Source: Phoronis australis
Lineage: Eukaryota > Phoronida > Phoronidae
DNA length: 58,042 bases
Direction of reading: 5' to 3'
Assembly (NCBI GenBank): GCA_002633005.1
Contig: NMRA01000214.1
Span: 106,268-164,309 of the forward strand
In this document: positions 11,638 to 23,342 of the stretch, piece by piece
Position numbering within the stretch: position 1 is the first letter of the stretch
Layout: the number at the start of each line of letters is the position of its first letter
Position numbers and translations under genes: made by a program
The notes under the pieces: model-generated
The model's database searches: none
The model's input: only the letters and a program-made list of their open reading frames with translations
Told to the model about the DNA's origin: nothing

Positions 11638-13120
11638 AGGGCCCAGTCTCCAATCTCCGTACTCAGACTCGAATCATGCTCAAACTCACACTTCATACTC
11701 AACTCGAGTACAGACTCAGCTTTGGTGTATTCAATGTCATACTCGAAAAATCTGTACTCGAAATTTCGAGCACGTACTCAGTATTCGAGTGTACTCGAAC
11801 TGAAGTGTATCTCATCTATATTTCGAGTACGATTTTGAGTAAAAATTCGGAGTCTATGCTCAAATTTCAAGTTTGGTATGGCAGTGTGCTTGAAATCGTA
11901 CTCGAAAATAAATACGAGCCAGAGAACAAAATATAGAAAGGGAACTAAGAAACACAGCAAATATAAAAAATAAGTCCTCTTACCGTATCTCAGCACTTCA
12001 ATTTCAGTTCAGAGATAATAGTTTTCATCTTAAATCTTCTTATTCTTCACCTTATCAACCCGCCGTATCACTGTATGTTATGGCCGCCATTCTACCTCTA
12101 CAATTCCTGGCAACAGGCGCATTGTAATCCTTTGTCTGCGAGTCATAACAAGCGTCGAAAGCAGTTGTGGGAAAAGTCGTGTGAGAAGTTTGTGCTGCCC
12201 TTATTTCGGTATGTGTGCCTACNAGCAAACTTGCTGTTAGTGATGCCTGCAACAAATGCCAGTAGCGAACGAGCATTTAGTGCTCTTAGGCGTGTTAAGT
12301 CATATTTACGTTCCACAATGGGACAGGGGAGGTTGAACCATTTAATGTTGCTCCATGTTCACAAAGACATGTGCAATAAGCTAAATTTGGTGGATGTGGC
12401 AAACGATTTTGGACGAGGAAGTGAAATGCGAAAGGCACAACTCGGGGTTTTTACCACGTTAGACTTAGCTGCAGCCCGAGTTCTAGTGTGCAGCAGGGCA
12501 ACGTCCACTGATTTATGTTGAAGAGTAAATAAAAACATATATAATTATTTCACACATTCATTCTTACTGTTCAGCAAGAGTAATCGTATGAGCGGCATGT
12601 ATGTTGCTCCAAATATTTCCAGTCAATCTTAACAAAAAATTAACTCTAAAAGTACAGCATCTGTTACACACCTTATAGTAGACATATTTTTTCATATAAT
12701 TCAAAACGTACCTAGTGGTTGCAGTAGTTCATTTTACAGCGTTGATATATACACCCCAGTGCAACTCAGTGGTTTCGAAATTAGAAGTTACGTATCGACC
12801 AGGGTCGGTGCCCCCCCAATAATTTTTACCTTCCTACGGGCGTGATTTATTTTCGAGTACGATTTCAAGCACACTGCCATACCAAACTTGAAATTTGAGC
12901 ATAGACTCCAAATTTTTACTCAAAATCGTACTCGAAATATAGATGAGATACACTTCAGTTCGAGTACACTCGAAAACTGAGTACGTGTTCGAAGTTTCGA
13001 GTACAGATTTTTCGAGTATGACATTGAATACACCAAAGCTGAGTCTGTACTCGAGTTGAGAGTGAAGTGTGAGTTTGAGCATGATTCGAGTCTTGAGTAC
13101 GGAGATTGGAGACCGGGCTC
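11638..13120. mobile_element. hAT-type transposon relic with ~280-bp terminal inverted repeats
   Basis: The left arm (11638 to about 11924) starts AGGGCCCAGTCTCC and is repeated in inverse by the right arm (about 12843-13120), which ends GGAGACCGGGCTCG. The arms are very similar over about 280 bp and are built of TACTCGA / TCGAGTA words. They give mirrored ORFs on opposite strands that are not genes. Between them lies a fragment of hAT transposase (12075-12521). Only the transposase C-terminus is left, so the copy is not autonomous. Confidence 0.75.
12075..12521 (+). pseudogene. hAT transposase C-terminal dimerisation domain, truncated
   Basis: The frame reads '...LLLVMPATNASSERAFSALR' then 'RVKSYLRSTMGQGRLNHLML' and 'LHVHKD'. 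This is the conserved hAT family C-terminal block (P-x-T-N/S-A-x-x-E-R-x-F-S-x-L-x-x-[IV]-K-x-x-x-R), used for dimerisation of ZBED/52-kDa-repressor-like transposases. The catalytic core upstream is absent. An ambiguous base lies at 12223. It sits between the long inverted arms of its own element, with the stop at 12519-12521 just before a poly(A)-like AATAAA (12527-12532). Confidence 0.8.
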
Positions 13121-13342
13121 GGGTCTAAGTCCAGTTTAAACCAGGTTTAACTTTAAACCACCTTTATGAAATCGGCTGATGGTGTTGCTTGGCCGATTTA
13201 TTCTTTATGACGACATTTGTAGTTCCGTTTGGTATTGTCTTGCATCATTCAGACAACGAAAGTACTATAGGCCTATAGTTCGCCAACTATTTCAGTTAAA
13301 GATCTGTCTTCCAGTGCGGATGAATTTGTTTATTCTGTTCAG

Positions 13343-13684
13343 ATGGTCCAAGAAGAGTCAAGTTGATCGACGACACGACTGGTGACAGTGTGCAAAAACA
13401 ATACAATGTCTTCGAAAATCAAAAGGTGGTCATTAACTGTCAATCCAGCGACGCCAATCCCTCGGCAAACATCACGTGGCACACGCATTCTAACAAAACG
13501 GGTAGTATCGATTACGACGTAGCTCCCACAGTTTGTAGCGGAGCATACCGGTTGCAAAAATGTAGCAAAAAAATCACATTCCTTGCTGATAGAAAGCATC
13601 ACATGAGTCGCCTAGAGTGCATAGCTACAAACCCTGTCGCCTATCATTTAATCGCCAGAGGCGAAGTTGAAGTAACTGTGATGT
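13343..13684 (+). CDS. Ig/TSP1 receptor, Ig domain 1 exon
   Basis: Exon bounded by 'ttctgttcag|AT' and 'ATGT|gtaagt', phase 1 in and out, 114 codons. It encodes a complete immunoglobulin-like domain beginning 'GPRRVKL'. Ig marks: 'VVINC' (B strand), 'NITWH' with the core tryptophan (C strand), and 'SRLECIATN' (F strand Cys). An extra Cys pair ('VCSGAY...QKCSKK') suggests a second disulphide. There are N-glycosylation sites NIT and NKT. It is the first of seven similar exons. The final gene product would be a membrane receptor with an extracellular Ig array. In-frame joining to the next exon at 15129 supports the model. Confidence 0.85.
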
Positions 13685-14149
13685 GTAAGTGTCGCATTAT
13701 ACATAGACCAGTGCACTTGCTTTGCCAAAGTGCACTTCAACAATGCTCATCGGCTTTTGCTTTTGTAACTGTGTAAGATTTCAGATGTGTTGCCTGTCAT
13801 GTCGATCTGCTGTTGTACTGAGGCTGCTTGTAGAAGAATCTATTGTTTTATAACTTTTGACTAAAATTAAGTTGATGCATGACTCGCAGAGTTTCGCAAA
13901 ATCATGGACCGGTGTACTCGAAATTGAACTTGAACGTATTTTTTAATTCACCGCTTTGCTTTTGTACAACACCAAGATAAATGTCTATTAGTTTGTACTC
14001 GAGTACGTTATGGTTCATGCAGCTAATTTTCTAGTAATTTCGCTCTTGGCGAGTTACAATTTCGAATAAAAACTCTCGATATGTCGAGTAAACATGCAAA
14101 CTTTGGAGTTCGTATTTAAACTTTAAGCCTTATGTCTCTCTAGGACCTT

Positions 14150-14710
14150 AATGACGGTCTTAGCATTTGGCGAAATATTTACAAAGCTACAGAATATAAC
14201 CCAGCAAAAGCATATAAATTATTTTCTGAAAGCATAAAATATATAGAATTCAATTTAGACTTTATAACAATTCACCGTGAATTTGATCGCGTGTTCATTA
14301 CTTTTTTGTAAAATTTGGGAAATTGGACAGGTACATTCGTTCCAAGAAAACGGTAAAGGTGAGATCTCAGTTACAATTTTTTAAATTGTCGCTAAGTTTT
14401 TCTTTAATAAGCAAATTTTGATTTTTTTCGTAAAAAAATCCTTGAAGTCCCGTTTGTTGATAGTCCCTCATTCAAAATTAAAATATTTTAAAAATAATTT
14501 TTAACAGCATGTTGTAGAACAGTGCATAAAGCGTATTATCTAAAAGTTTCATTTGAATCCCATCAGCTGCTTCCAAGTTATGATGTTCCCAAATTAGCCA
14601 ACTTTAACCATTTGACTAGGGTCCTTGATACCCTTACTGCCGGAGTCACCATATGCAAACTACGGTTTGACAGTAAGCCATTATGCACAAAATAATAGAC
14701 ACATAAAAGT
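14150..14710. repeat. dispersed repeat copy (related to 54.15-55.45 kb)
   Basis: Intron sequence with diverged similarity to 54150-54270 (shared 'aaagctac..aa.t.taacccag.aaaag' and 'ttttctgaaag...gactttata.caat') and to 55330-55450 (shared 'tat..aaagtttcat...atgatg.tcc'). No ORF. Probably an old interspersed element; the second copy is interrupted. Confidence 0.5.
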
Positions 14711-15128
14711 AGAAAACACCAAAAATGATTTTGCGTAGAAAGATTAGACTCCGAACAACAAGAAAATATGTCTGCAACTTGATTCCAAAAGACGAAAAAT
14801 CCCGGCGTAGCCTGCTCGTCTACACACTCACACCTGAGAGACAAGAAATCCTTTTTGACAAGACTTCGAGACACTGGCTCCTGCAGCAGTAGCCAATATG
14901 GCTACAGACGTCGCTAAGAATTCCATGAACTGAGACGCTTAGAACATTAAACCAACGGGTGTTCGTGGAAATGGTGACTACAACAGGCTTCACCGAAAAC
15001 ATAAAAGCTTTCCGATCCAAATGTTGCATCAGAAAATACATGCAATATGATCGAGTTTTTCTGAATTTTCACTTGCCCACTGGTTAAAATTTGTATTTTT
15101 GTACGTTGTTAAAATAGTGTCTTTCCAG

Positions 15129-15449
15129 TTGGTCCGGAGAAAACTTCACTGTTGACTTCCATTGATTACGCTCTCCCTGGAGAAGTTGTACACTTGAAGT
15201 GTTATACTGACGAGGTGTATCCAAACGCGTCTGTACATTGGCAGCACGACCTCACATGGGCAACTATCATTGGCCGTGAAGATTACGTCCTTGAAAATTT
15301 CTTCCAAGGAGTAAAAACTTATGTTTCTTTCTCTTCGCTCATCTTCAACGCTAGTCAAGCTGACAATGGGAAATCTGTAATATGTCACGCGCAAAATATT
15401 ATACCTGGGATACCGAGAGTGTCGTCGGAGTTAAAAATTAAAATAGCAT
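15129..15449 (+). CDS. Ig/TSP1 receptor, Ig domain 2 exon
   Basis: Exon bounded by 'ctttccag|TT' and 'GCAT|gtatgt', phase 1-1, 107 codons, starting 'GPEKTSLLTS'. It has 'VVHLKC' (B strand), 'ASVHWQHD' with the core Trp, and the F-strand 'GKSVICHAQN'. Glycosylation sites are NAS before the Trp and NAS in 'FNASQADNGKSV', the usual 'D.G.Y.C'-like turn region. It joins the first Ig exon through a TTT codon with no frame break. Confidence 0.88.
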
Positions 15450-16066
15450 GTATGTATCATTTTACTACTGTCGAATAGGCTTTCTGTCAACATCGCTATC
15501 ATTGGTGCCAACGGCGTTGTGCGCCTGTTCAACAGATACCTATATAGGTTGATGTATGTCTCTAAAGCCAAGAAATTATTAGGAAAAGTACTATGAAGGC
15601 ACTACTGCGTATTGTTGCGCTGTCTGTCAAAATTATTTGCATATTTTAGTCAACATCATTTTCTTATTTGCTTCTGAGTGCCAGTTCACCGCAAGATCGT
15701 CCAGACATTTTGGGATTTTACAAACAGCAGTCACACACTGTAACAAAACGTTGCACAATCCAATACATTTTATCTATCTGAAGATGGCGCTGCTCTTCCA
15801 TATGTTTTTGAGACTAGTATTCTACCTATATGGGAAACTAGTCGTAACGTGGGAACACGTGGTAACGCCAATGGAGTCATAATATTCCCACGGTACTTCT
15901 GAAGGGTCATGGTACCATTAATTCATCAATATGCCAAAGTAAAAAATAAAATGTTTGAGACATCACTGCACTGCAATTAAAGCCGACGATTGGAATGGAA
16001 TTTGGAAAAATTAAAAGTTCACCATACAATTTGGGTATATGTGTTCATGTATAGTACTGGTTGTAG

Positions 16067-16393
16067 ATGGCCCAGAGACACTAAGGTACGTTTTCCCTGG
16101 CGTCCACACATGTTCACCGTTGACATGTGCCGTCCCAGTTGGAACAGTCTTCATAATTCAGTGTGTTACCGATGACGTGTCACCAGCGGTGCGCATGGAG
16201 ATCGAATTCACAAACAAAACGTTCTCGTGGCGCGAACAACCAAAGATCCGGACTGACGTCAATCTGTCGTACAGAGCAACCCTTGCGCTGAACGTAACGT
16301 CGCACTACGACGGATCGTCTGTAACATGTGAAGCTAAAAATGCTGTGCGATTGGACAAGGTCCAATCGATAAAGACCGGAATAGATGTACTAG
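16067..16393 (+). CDS. Ig/TSP1 receptor, Ig domain 3 exon
   Basis: Exon bounded by 'ggttgtag|AT' and 'CTAG|gtacct', phase 1-1, 109 codons, starting 'GPETLRYVFPG'. B-strand Cys in 'FIIQCVTDD' and F-strand Cys in 'SSVTCEAKN'. The C-strand Trp is replaced ('RMEIEFTNK'), as in the following Ig domains. There are three potential N-glycosylation sites (NKT, NLS, NVT). Two extra Cys near the start ('HTCSPLTCAV') could pair with each other. Confidence 0.86.
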
Positions 16394-16941
16394 GTACCTT
16401 CCGTTGATTTTTATCTAAACTAGTTGACACTTGGCCAATTCACAACTTGTAGGCAACCATGTCAGTGAAAGTATTGATATCGTCACCGTCTTCAACTGTA
16501 TAATCCGGCAACGTCTTCCACAGTCCGTAATAAGGCAAATGATCCTTGCAATACTTCAAGATTGAAACTGTCTCTTATGTTATGTTAGGATAACTGGTAA
16601 TTGCATAATTATGTTCCACGTTAACATGGTTAGACTTAAACACCTAGGTAGATTTAGCACTACTTCATGTGTTGCAGCCCTGCTCTTTCAAAATCACCCA
16701 TTTACATGTTTATGATCTTCGTGGATCTCGAATAGTTCCACAAAAAGGCCACACTAGAGAACAGTATGTCAGTAACTATTATGAGACAAAATAAGAATTA
16801 AAAAAATGCATTCTGGAAGACGTGTCTACAAAACCTGATAATCTCTGTGGCAAACGTGGGTAATGAGATAAATTAAGGAGAGTTCATAGCACGTGCTGTA
16901 CAAATGTGCGCTCCGTCTTTCTGCATGAAGTGCTCTATCAT

Positions 16942-19581
16942 CTGATACGCCGTAAAATATAACAATGTCGTAAAATGTCACAACTGTTACATTTTATGTC
17001 ATTGTTACATTTTACGTTGTTAGGCCTCTCCTAAAATGTAACAAGTTGTTACATTTTATGTAATTTACGTCGAATGCACATACGAGAAATGTACCATTGT
17101 TACATTTTACAAAAGCGACGTCATATTTCATGAGTTTGCAAGGTATTTGTGACATGGAGGAAAACCCTTCACACACTTAACGCCTTCTTTCTCGGATTGT
17201 GTGAATGAAATTCTATCAAATGTGCCAGGTAGACTTCATAGATGAGCCCCGATTTACTTCCCATGGTTTTTTGAACATGAGTAGTTTAATGGTATAGTAA
17301 AAATGTACAACGTACAGTTTCAACTTCACACGAAAAGAGTTTCTAGGATCAGGTAACAAGTTTTTTTTATCGTTAAAGCGTTCCTGTATTCTTTTGTTGG
17401 CGCTCATAAACCCATTTTATACGACATTACAGTAAACACACTTCCCTTTGTAAGAACAACAATGACATCGTATTTGGCTAATATTTATCGTATTTCTTCG
17501 GGAACGAACGACGATAACAAAATTTTCCGTGGAGATTTCAATTTCGGAAGCCAATTTGATAGAAAAAATATCAGTTTTATTCCACGATAGTTTGGTTTAT
17601 TTCGGCCAGTATTTTATTGCCTTGGAGTAATCGCTAATGCAGTAATTGTCCTGCTTTACACAAAAGGAGCAAAATCAAAGTTTCTGATGCCGACGAGTGC
17701 CGTCTACCACCTTAGTTACGAATGACAATTTCTTAAAGACATTGTGGTGGAAGGAAATAAAAGCACGCATTTATTTGCCGGCAGTTTGACAGATTTTGCA
17801 AAAGCAACAGCAAAATATCGCCTTTGAGAAGGGCGAGCCATTAGTTCAAAATGTGGCGGCATTGTGACGAAAGAAATATCATTGTTCCTATGGTGTCAAA
17901 CCTGTCTGAGATAGTGGTTGTAACAACAGGTGAAACCGCGACGTGTATATGTAAAAATGGGATGCCTAGCACTCTGAAGGGACCAGATCATTTTGCTCAA
18001 AATGGTTCAAAAAAGCTTACTGTCGGGCTTTCAGACTATTAAAACATGCAATTTCTCTTGTATTACCTTTTAAGATAAAATATGAATTAAAATTACTATT
18101 TGACCAATGGTCGTTAGTTCGAAGTACAAATAAATAAGGATAAAGATTGGACATTCTATTATTAATGGACGTGAATTCACGTGTCTCTTGAGGCGCCATT
18201 TTTGTGTTGCAGCTCGCAGATAAGGGAATTTGGAATCCTTTTGATGCATTCCTTTTTAATCTTTTTGATGCATTACATTAAATGCTCATATTAAACATCG
18301 CTGACTTTGACGTTGGCGGTTTTTGTTCCATACAATTAACTTTCAATGAAACCTAGTTCAAATCATTCTGTTAAATCATTGTGTTTTTTTAGAATATTGG
18401 GGCCCATTCCACATAAAATTGTTGTGTGTCTTGTGTGTCCGTTACCCACTATTCTAATGACCCGGTAACCGCAGCTGACTAGTCGTTAGTTCTCGAAAAA
18501 CGTCTGCCTCCAGAGTTCAACGTAAGGCAATTTTGAACTTACAAATCATCATTGAACGATCCCCAGTTCTTTGCCAAGGAATGTTTTCAACAAGAGACAA
18601 TGTTATGGTCTGAATTCAGTTCTTCGTGGCAAACTACAGATGGACATAGTTATATTTACAAATAATACAGTGCTTGCCGATACATGTAGTTCCGAAATAA
18701 TCAATTTTTGAATTTGGTGCTCGTCTAAACAAGATTTTAAATCTCAACCTCCTCGTTTCCAAAAAGTAGGCGTACTCTGCTTCCACAGCTGTCAAGACAT
18801 TCTTCACAATATCGTTAAAGCTGAACTTAGGAGCCCGTTTAAAATCCTTTTGTAACAGCACTTGCTGTCCAATATGGAAAGCCCGATGACAACATTGAAC
18901 AATAAATGAGATAACTGAGGTATTAGCACTTTGCTAAACATGTTTGAGTCCTCGTTAAATAAATTTTAAAATATTATTATAAAAAAAGGATAACAAAAAC
19001 GATAACTAGTAATAGTAGTAACAGTAGTGATAGTAATGTAATACTAATAAAAATTAGAATAGTTAGCGAATTCAAGTCGTGTCAGTCCGGAGGGCATTCC
19101 TATAGAAGATGTTCACGAAAAGTGCCGCCAAAACGGGTGTTTTTCACAGAAAAAATACACTCCAAAACGGTGTCATTTTCGACAAAACTATATCCAAAAG
19201 GTGCCTTTCCTGAATTTCGGGAAAAGAAGTGTGCCAAAATGTGAGGTTTTACACAAATTAGTCTCTAAATGGGCCACTTTTTTGTACGAGCCGACTCTCT
19301 AAATGGGTAGGTATTCAAAATTTTCTGCTCCTCGTCTAAAAATACTCCAGTACCCCCGGCCGTGTCAGATACCACTTGTTCGTGATTTTGGTCATATTCT
19401 TTGCAATATGACGGGGGTTTCGTAAAATGTAACAATGGTACATTTTGTCGCATGTGCGTTCGACGTGAAATGTAACAACTTGTTACATTTTAGGATAGGC
19501 TTAGCAACGTCAAATGTAACAATGACGTAAATGTAACAGTTGTTACATTTTACAAAATTGTTACATTTTACGGCGTATCAG
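16942..19581. repeat. pair of ~165-bp inverted repeats, 2.6 kb apart
   Basis: The left arm (16942-17110) begins CTGATACGCCGTAAAATATAAC and is dense in the palindromic word AAATGTAACAAGTTGTTACATTT. The right arm (about 19420-19581) is its inverse, ending GGCGTATCAG. The arms may be termini of one 2,640-bp element or two MITEs in opposite orientation. No transposase is seen between them, and no target duplication was found at the outer ends. It sits in the intron between Ig domains 3 and 4. Confidence 0.65.
17851..18042 (+). pseudogene. possible decayed Ig exon
   Basis: A 63-codon frame contains 'IVVVTTGETATCICKNGMPS', which resembles an Ig B strand ('G..atc.C') followed by a C-strand turn, then loses the fold and ends at a stop at 18040-18042. 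It lies between real Ig exons 3 and 4, where an extra cassette would sit. No matching acceptor or F-strand motif was found. It could also be chance. Confidence 0.25.
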
Positions 19582-19912
19582 TGCCTTCTCTTCTAAGCAA
19601 GCGATAGGAAGTTACGCATGTTCTCGAGACACAATCTATGTTATTGTTTATGAAACATACGGGTTTCCTGGAGTTTAAAACTATGGCATCAAACTTGGAG
19701 GTTAAGGCCTCCATAAAAGTGTCTCCAAACGAAGAGTGCGTTCCGGAGACGCGAAAATCTCGCAAACACTCAAGATCACGTAAAACTGCTCAAGATATTG
19801 GCATGTATTATAAGTGAAGCACGTGATCAAACTAGCTTCCTACGCGAAACTTTACTTCTTACAATACAGTAAAGCGGGTGCATGTAAACGATTCGCGTTG
19901 CTGTACTTGTAG

Positions 19913-20248
19913 TTGGACCTACTCTGGTAATAATCAGGCAGTCTGGCGGGCGTTGGGGTCCCAATAACTCGATCATAGTAAAGCAAGATTCATCCGTGAA
20001 CCTTACGTGCGTGACAGATTTTACAAAGGAAGGGGTAGACATGACTTTGCACTTATATAACCCAAGTTCCAGGCGCATGAGCTGTCTACCGCATGCAGGG
20101 CTTGTGGAAGTTGCTAGAGGGATCTATAAATACGAAATCATTCTGTTTATCACGAGCGAAGAGCATGGTATCCACATAACTTGCAAGGCGTCCAATAAGA
20201 AATCAGACTATCTGTCTGCTAGCGCCTCTGTTGTCATGGATGTTACAG
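19913..20248 (+). CDS. Ig/TSP1 receptor, Ig domain 4 exon
   Basis: Exon bounded by 'tacttgtag|TT' and 'ACAG|gtaaat', phase 1-1, 112 codons, starting 'GPTLVIIRQS'. B-strand 'SSVNLTCVTD' and F-strand 'HGIHITCKASN' supply the disulphide pair. The core Trp is absent ('VDMTLHLYN'). The end 'VVMDVTG' is the G strand. It carries NNS and NLT sites. The ATG inside the exon is not a start: the frame is open upstream to the acceptor. Confidence 0.86.
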
Positions 20249-21485
20249 GTAAATTATGACTATTATATCGAGCCATTACTCGCAAAGTTCCGTCCTTGGA
20301 ACTGTATGCTATGAGAATGCAGAAAAAATGACTCTGATCCCGGCGCTGTTGGTGTGCTTAAAACTGTATTTCGGTCTGTTTAGCAGGTTAAAACGACAAT
20401 GGAATTAGATTTTGCTCTCACAAAATCCTGTTCGGAAAATTACGTTTTTTTACCAAGTTACGCCCCAGGGAATGCGTTTGTGAATTCGCAATTTTGGGGT
20501 TGGCCATACCATTTCTTGTCACTTACGCGATTTCAGTCGAATCCTGTCCCTCTGGGGAAAGTTGCGAGACTGACTTATGGGAACAAAATGCTTTGTGCGA
20601 TGTTCGTTATTTTGCCACATAAAGTGGGCGGAATGCAGCTTCAGCTTTCTATTTTATTTCATTTGCTTTAGTTCTCATTTGTCTCCTACTTACTACAAAT
20701 TCTGGCCATCACACGTTTATTTTACTGACTCCTAATTCTCGTTTTAATTATGCTAGCTTAACACAAAACAAATAAGCACTTTAGCAAACTATGACATATT
20801 TACACCACGAAATACTTTATGCAAAGTACAGACGTTTCTTTGGTTTCTCAGAACGTCGTGAGAAACCACATACTGAAAAGGTGAACAATGCAGAACCATC
20901 AAGTTACATGTCTGGCCTTGACTTCTGTCGAGTTTTTTTTTTCCAGTTGCCTTTTGACTTTTAGTGACTCCCATTCTAGTGTCTCACCGTGTTCATCTTG
21001 TAGGGGTGATGGTCTGAGCACAGTAGCGAAACGTTTACGTTTTCATGTAGTGTTAGTGTTGTAGAAATGACATGGTTCCCCAAACCGCTTGTTATCTGTT
21101 TTATTGTACTTGTTCCCTTCATTGTTGATGCCTACGGAAGATTCAACAACACAACCAGTAAATGTTTGGAGCATTTCCAACATATTCCTGATTCTCACGT
21201 CTTGAATTCATCGGTTAAGTCAATTTGCGTATGAAAGAAAGAGGCGCGCGCATATCTGTAAGCAAGATTTTACTTGCGCGTTCAAACGAAAACATCATTG
21301 TGTTTGACGGCCTTTTGTAACATGAGGGCTGGTGTACTGGCAATTAAATTTTCAACCCAGCTCCTTTTACGGCACCCGTGTCACATACCTGGGATAGTTA
21401 GTCATATAAAATATGAAATTCTACACTACTGGCAGCCCTGCCATCTCCATTTATGTACCATGCATATACGTTTGAACCATTCCAG

Positions 21486-21794
21486 CGGGTCCTCGACGAA
21501 TTGCAACTTTCCGCTGCTGGGGAGGACGATTCAGTCGTAGAGGCGCATGCATGTTGATGCTAGGTGCAAGGGTGACCCTATACTGTTCAACAGACAGCTC
21601 ATTCCAGCAGGTTATATTTAGATTTCAATTTCGTCTGAAATCTGGAAAAACGTTTGAGGCGTATGGAACAAACGGCGGGAAATACGTCTTGGACGTGTCG
21701 AAGGACTATCACCTGTCGACAGTCTGGTGTCTTGCTTCCAACGTTCGCGAACCATCTTTGCGTGCTTCAAGTTCCCTTGAAATCAAAATTACCG
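21486..21794 (+). CDS. Ig/TSP1 receptor, Ig domain 5 exon
   Basis: Exon bounded by 'ccattccag|CG' and 'ACCG|gtaagg', phase 1-1, 103 codons, starting 'GPRRIATFRCWGG'. 'ARVTLYCSTD' gives the B strand and 'STVWCLASN' the F strand. The C strand reads 'VIFRFQFRL', without Trp. The region before the B strand has extra Cys ('RCWGG...RRGACM'). The G strand ends 'LEIKITG'. The open frame extends upstream of the internal ATGs to the acceptor, which fixes the exon start. Confidence 0.83.
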
Positions 21795-22632
21795 GTAAGG
21801 CCAAAAGGCATGAATGTTGTTGGTTCTTGTCTGTGGACTGTATGAAAATCGAGCCAGTGGTGTGGTAACTTCAGTGAAATGAGATTTCTCGAAGTGTGTT
21901 GCTTTGTCCTGTGATTTGTTTGATTCGTTGTTCGCATTCTACAAGGTCACATTTCGCACCCGATCAATGTGAAATTTATACAATACATGTGTCTTGCGAC
22001 TGGCTCATAGTCTGTTAGTTTTTGCAAAAGAAAGAGTGGCGTTTCACAGTTCTGGTTTGCGGAGCCATAGCGCCGCTGTCTCTGGAGGGATTTTTCAGAT
22101 GTTTTCCTGTGAACAGGTTATTTCACAGACTACCGCGGATCGGAAGTGTGTCATTTGTTTTTCTCTATGACTAACGGAGTTGTTTGAGATTTTCCAATCA
22201 AGTCAGTTCCTGTGCCGTATCTTAAGCTACCGTTGTCGGATCTGTTTGAAATTTAGTACGTGGAAAAATTCTTTCAAGCGCTATCAGAGTACTGCAGCCT
22301 AATTCTTGCTACGACTTGCCGCTCTCGAGATATTCGAGATTTACTGCTTAGATGACTATTCTTTTATCTACCTATTTCAAGCTGCACTTTGTTGATCTAT
22401 CATGTTGGTGCTAGACATCGCATTCTGGGTTTGATCGACATGAAATTTACATTCATTGATCTGTACAAAAGGTCGAGGATTTTTGTTATAGAGGGGAAAT
22501 CGGACGCAAGGGACGTTGTAAGCGGCCATTCTTCGAATTATTAGTTTGCGATCCTTTGACTGAATATATTCAAATTTGGTAGGCCTGCCTACAGGTATAT
22601 ATGAGAAACTAATGGCGCATTGCAGATAGCCT

Positions 22633-22872
22633 TTGAGGGAAATCTATACGACTTATCGTTCTTCACTTATTCGAGGTACGACTGCCTTTCACTTAACTGG
22701 TTCTTCAGTGCACTTTAAATGTTATATCATTAACATTACGTTGGTGTGGTCATGGTTGTTGATGTTCTTGGTTTTGTCGTTTGTCGAACCCACCTTTAAA
22801 TTTCTATTCGATTTCGCCAAGAATTGCTCCTCAGAGCGCATGGCAAAATATATCGTTTCGAGCCTTGCGTAA
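22633..22872 (+). pseudogene. weak Ig-like remnant
   Basis: A frame in the intron between Ig 5 and Ig 6 reads 'LTGSSVHFKCYIINITLVWS', resembling B strand, turn and C-strand Trp of an Ig domain. It lacks a matching F strand and a clean acceptor, and a stop lies just upstream. Offered only as a possible lost cassette. Confidence 0.15.
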
Positions 22873-23255
22873 ACTTATTTCTGTGCCTGTGTACAGCTTT
22901 TCAAAGCCCGAGACCATTACTGAAATTGATGCGGACGGGCGATTTGTCACCTATGATCGTTGAGCGTCAGCTTTGAAAATGGGTCAAGGTAAGACCGGGT
23001 TAAATTATGTTAATTTTTGTTCCTATGGCGAAAACCCATACACTCCCGTGTCGCATGTGAATTCTACGAGATCGTAGCAATCAAAGTTCAAGAACATTAC
23101 CATCAGTTCAGGGGTCTAATGTTTGGACTAGAAGCAAATCTGGGTAGCCTGTCGAAGAAAAATAACAAATTTTAGCTTTAAGTCAATTTTAAGATAAAAC
23201 TTCAATTTGTCTTCAATCCATTCCAAGAAAGTGATCTTAGTTTGACTGTGTTATT

Positions 23256-23342
23256 GATTTAAGATTTGTCTCAGTTTTGACTAAATTACCGGATGTGGAA
23301 GTTTCAAAGTTTAGAAGTTGAGACAAATCTTAGGCTTAAATC
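23256..23342. repeat. imperfect inverted repeat (hairpin)
   Basis: GATTTAAGATTTGTCTCA (23256-23273) is repeated in inverse at 23319-23342 as TGAGACAAATCTTA plus TTAAATC with a short insertion. Small MITE-like fold-back in an intron. Confidence 0.5.

Larger units (their letters stand above)
10589..13177. mobile_element. inverted-repeat element with 'ccaggtttaa' subrepeats, hosting a nested hAT relic
   Basis: The left end at 10589 (AGCCGATTTCATAAAGGTGG...) is matched in inverse by the right end at 13177 (...CCACCTTTATGAAATCGGCT). Both arms are packed with 'ccaggtttaa' words and share an internal 'gttggtgaaatg' block (inverse near 10686, direct near 11590). The right arm is split by the hAT-like element at 11638-13120. 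This suggests an older element of about 1.1 kb into which the hAT inserted. No transposase for the outer element is recognised and no target duplication is evident. Alternatively these are two MITE copies in opposite orientation. Confidence 0.55.

Noticed and set aside
11676-13082. Two nearly identical ORFs of 82-86 residues on opposite strands
   Set aside because: They are the inverted arms of the hAT-like element, not genes.
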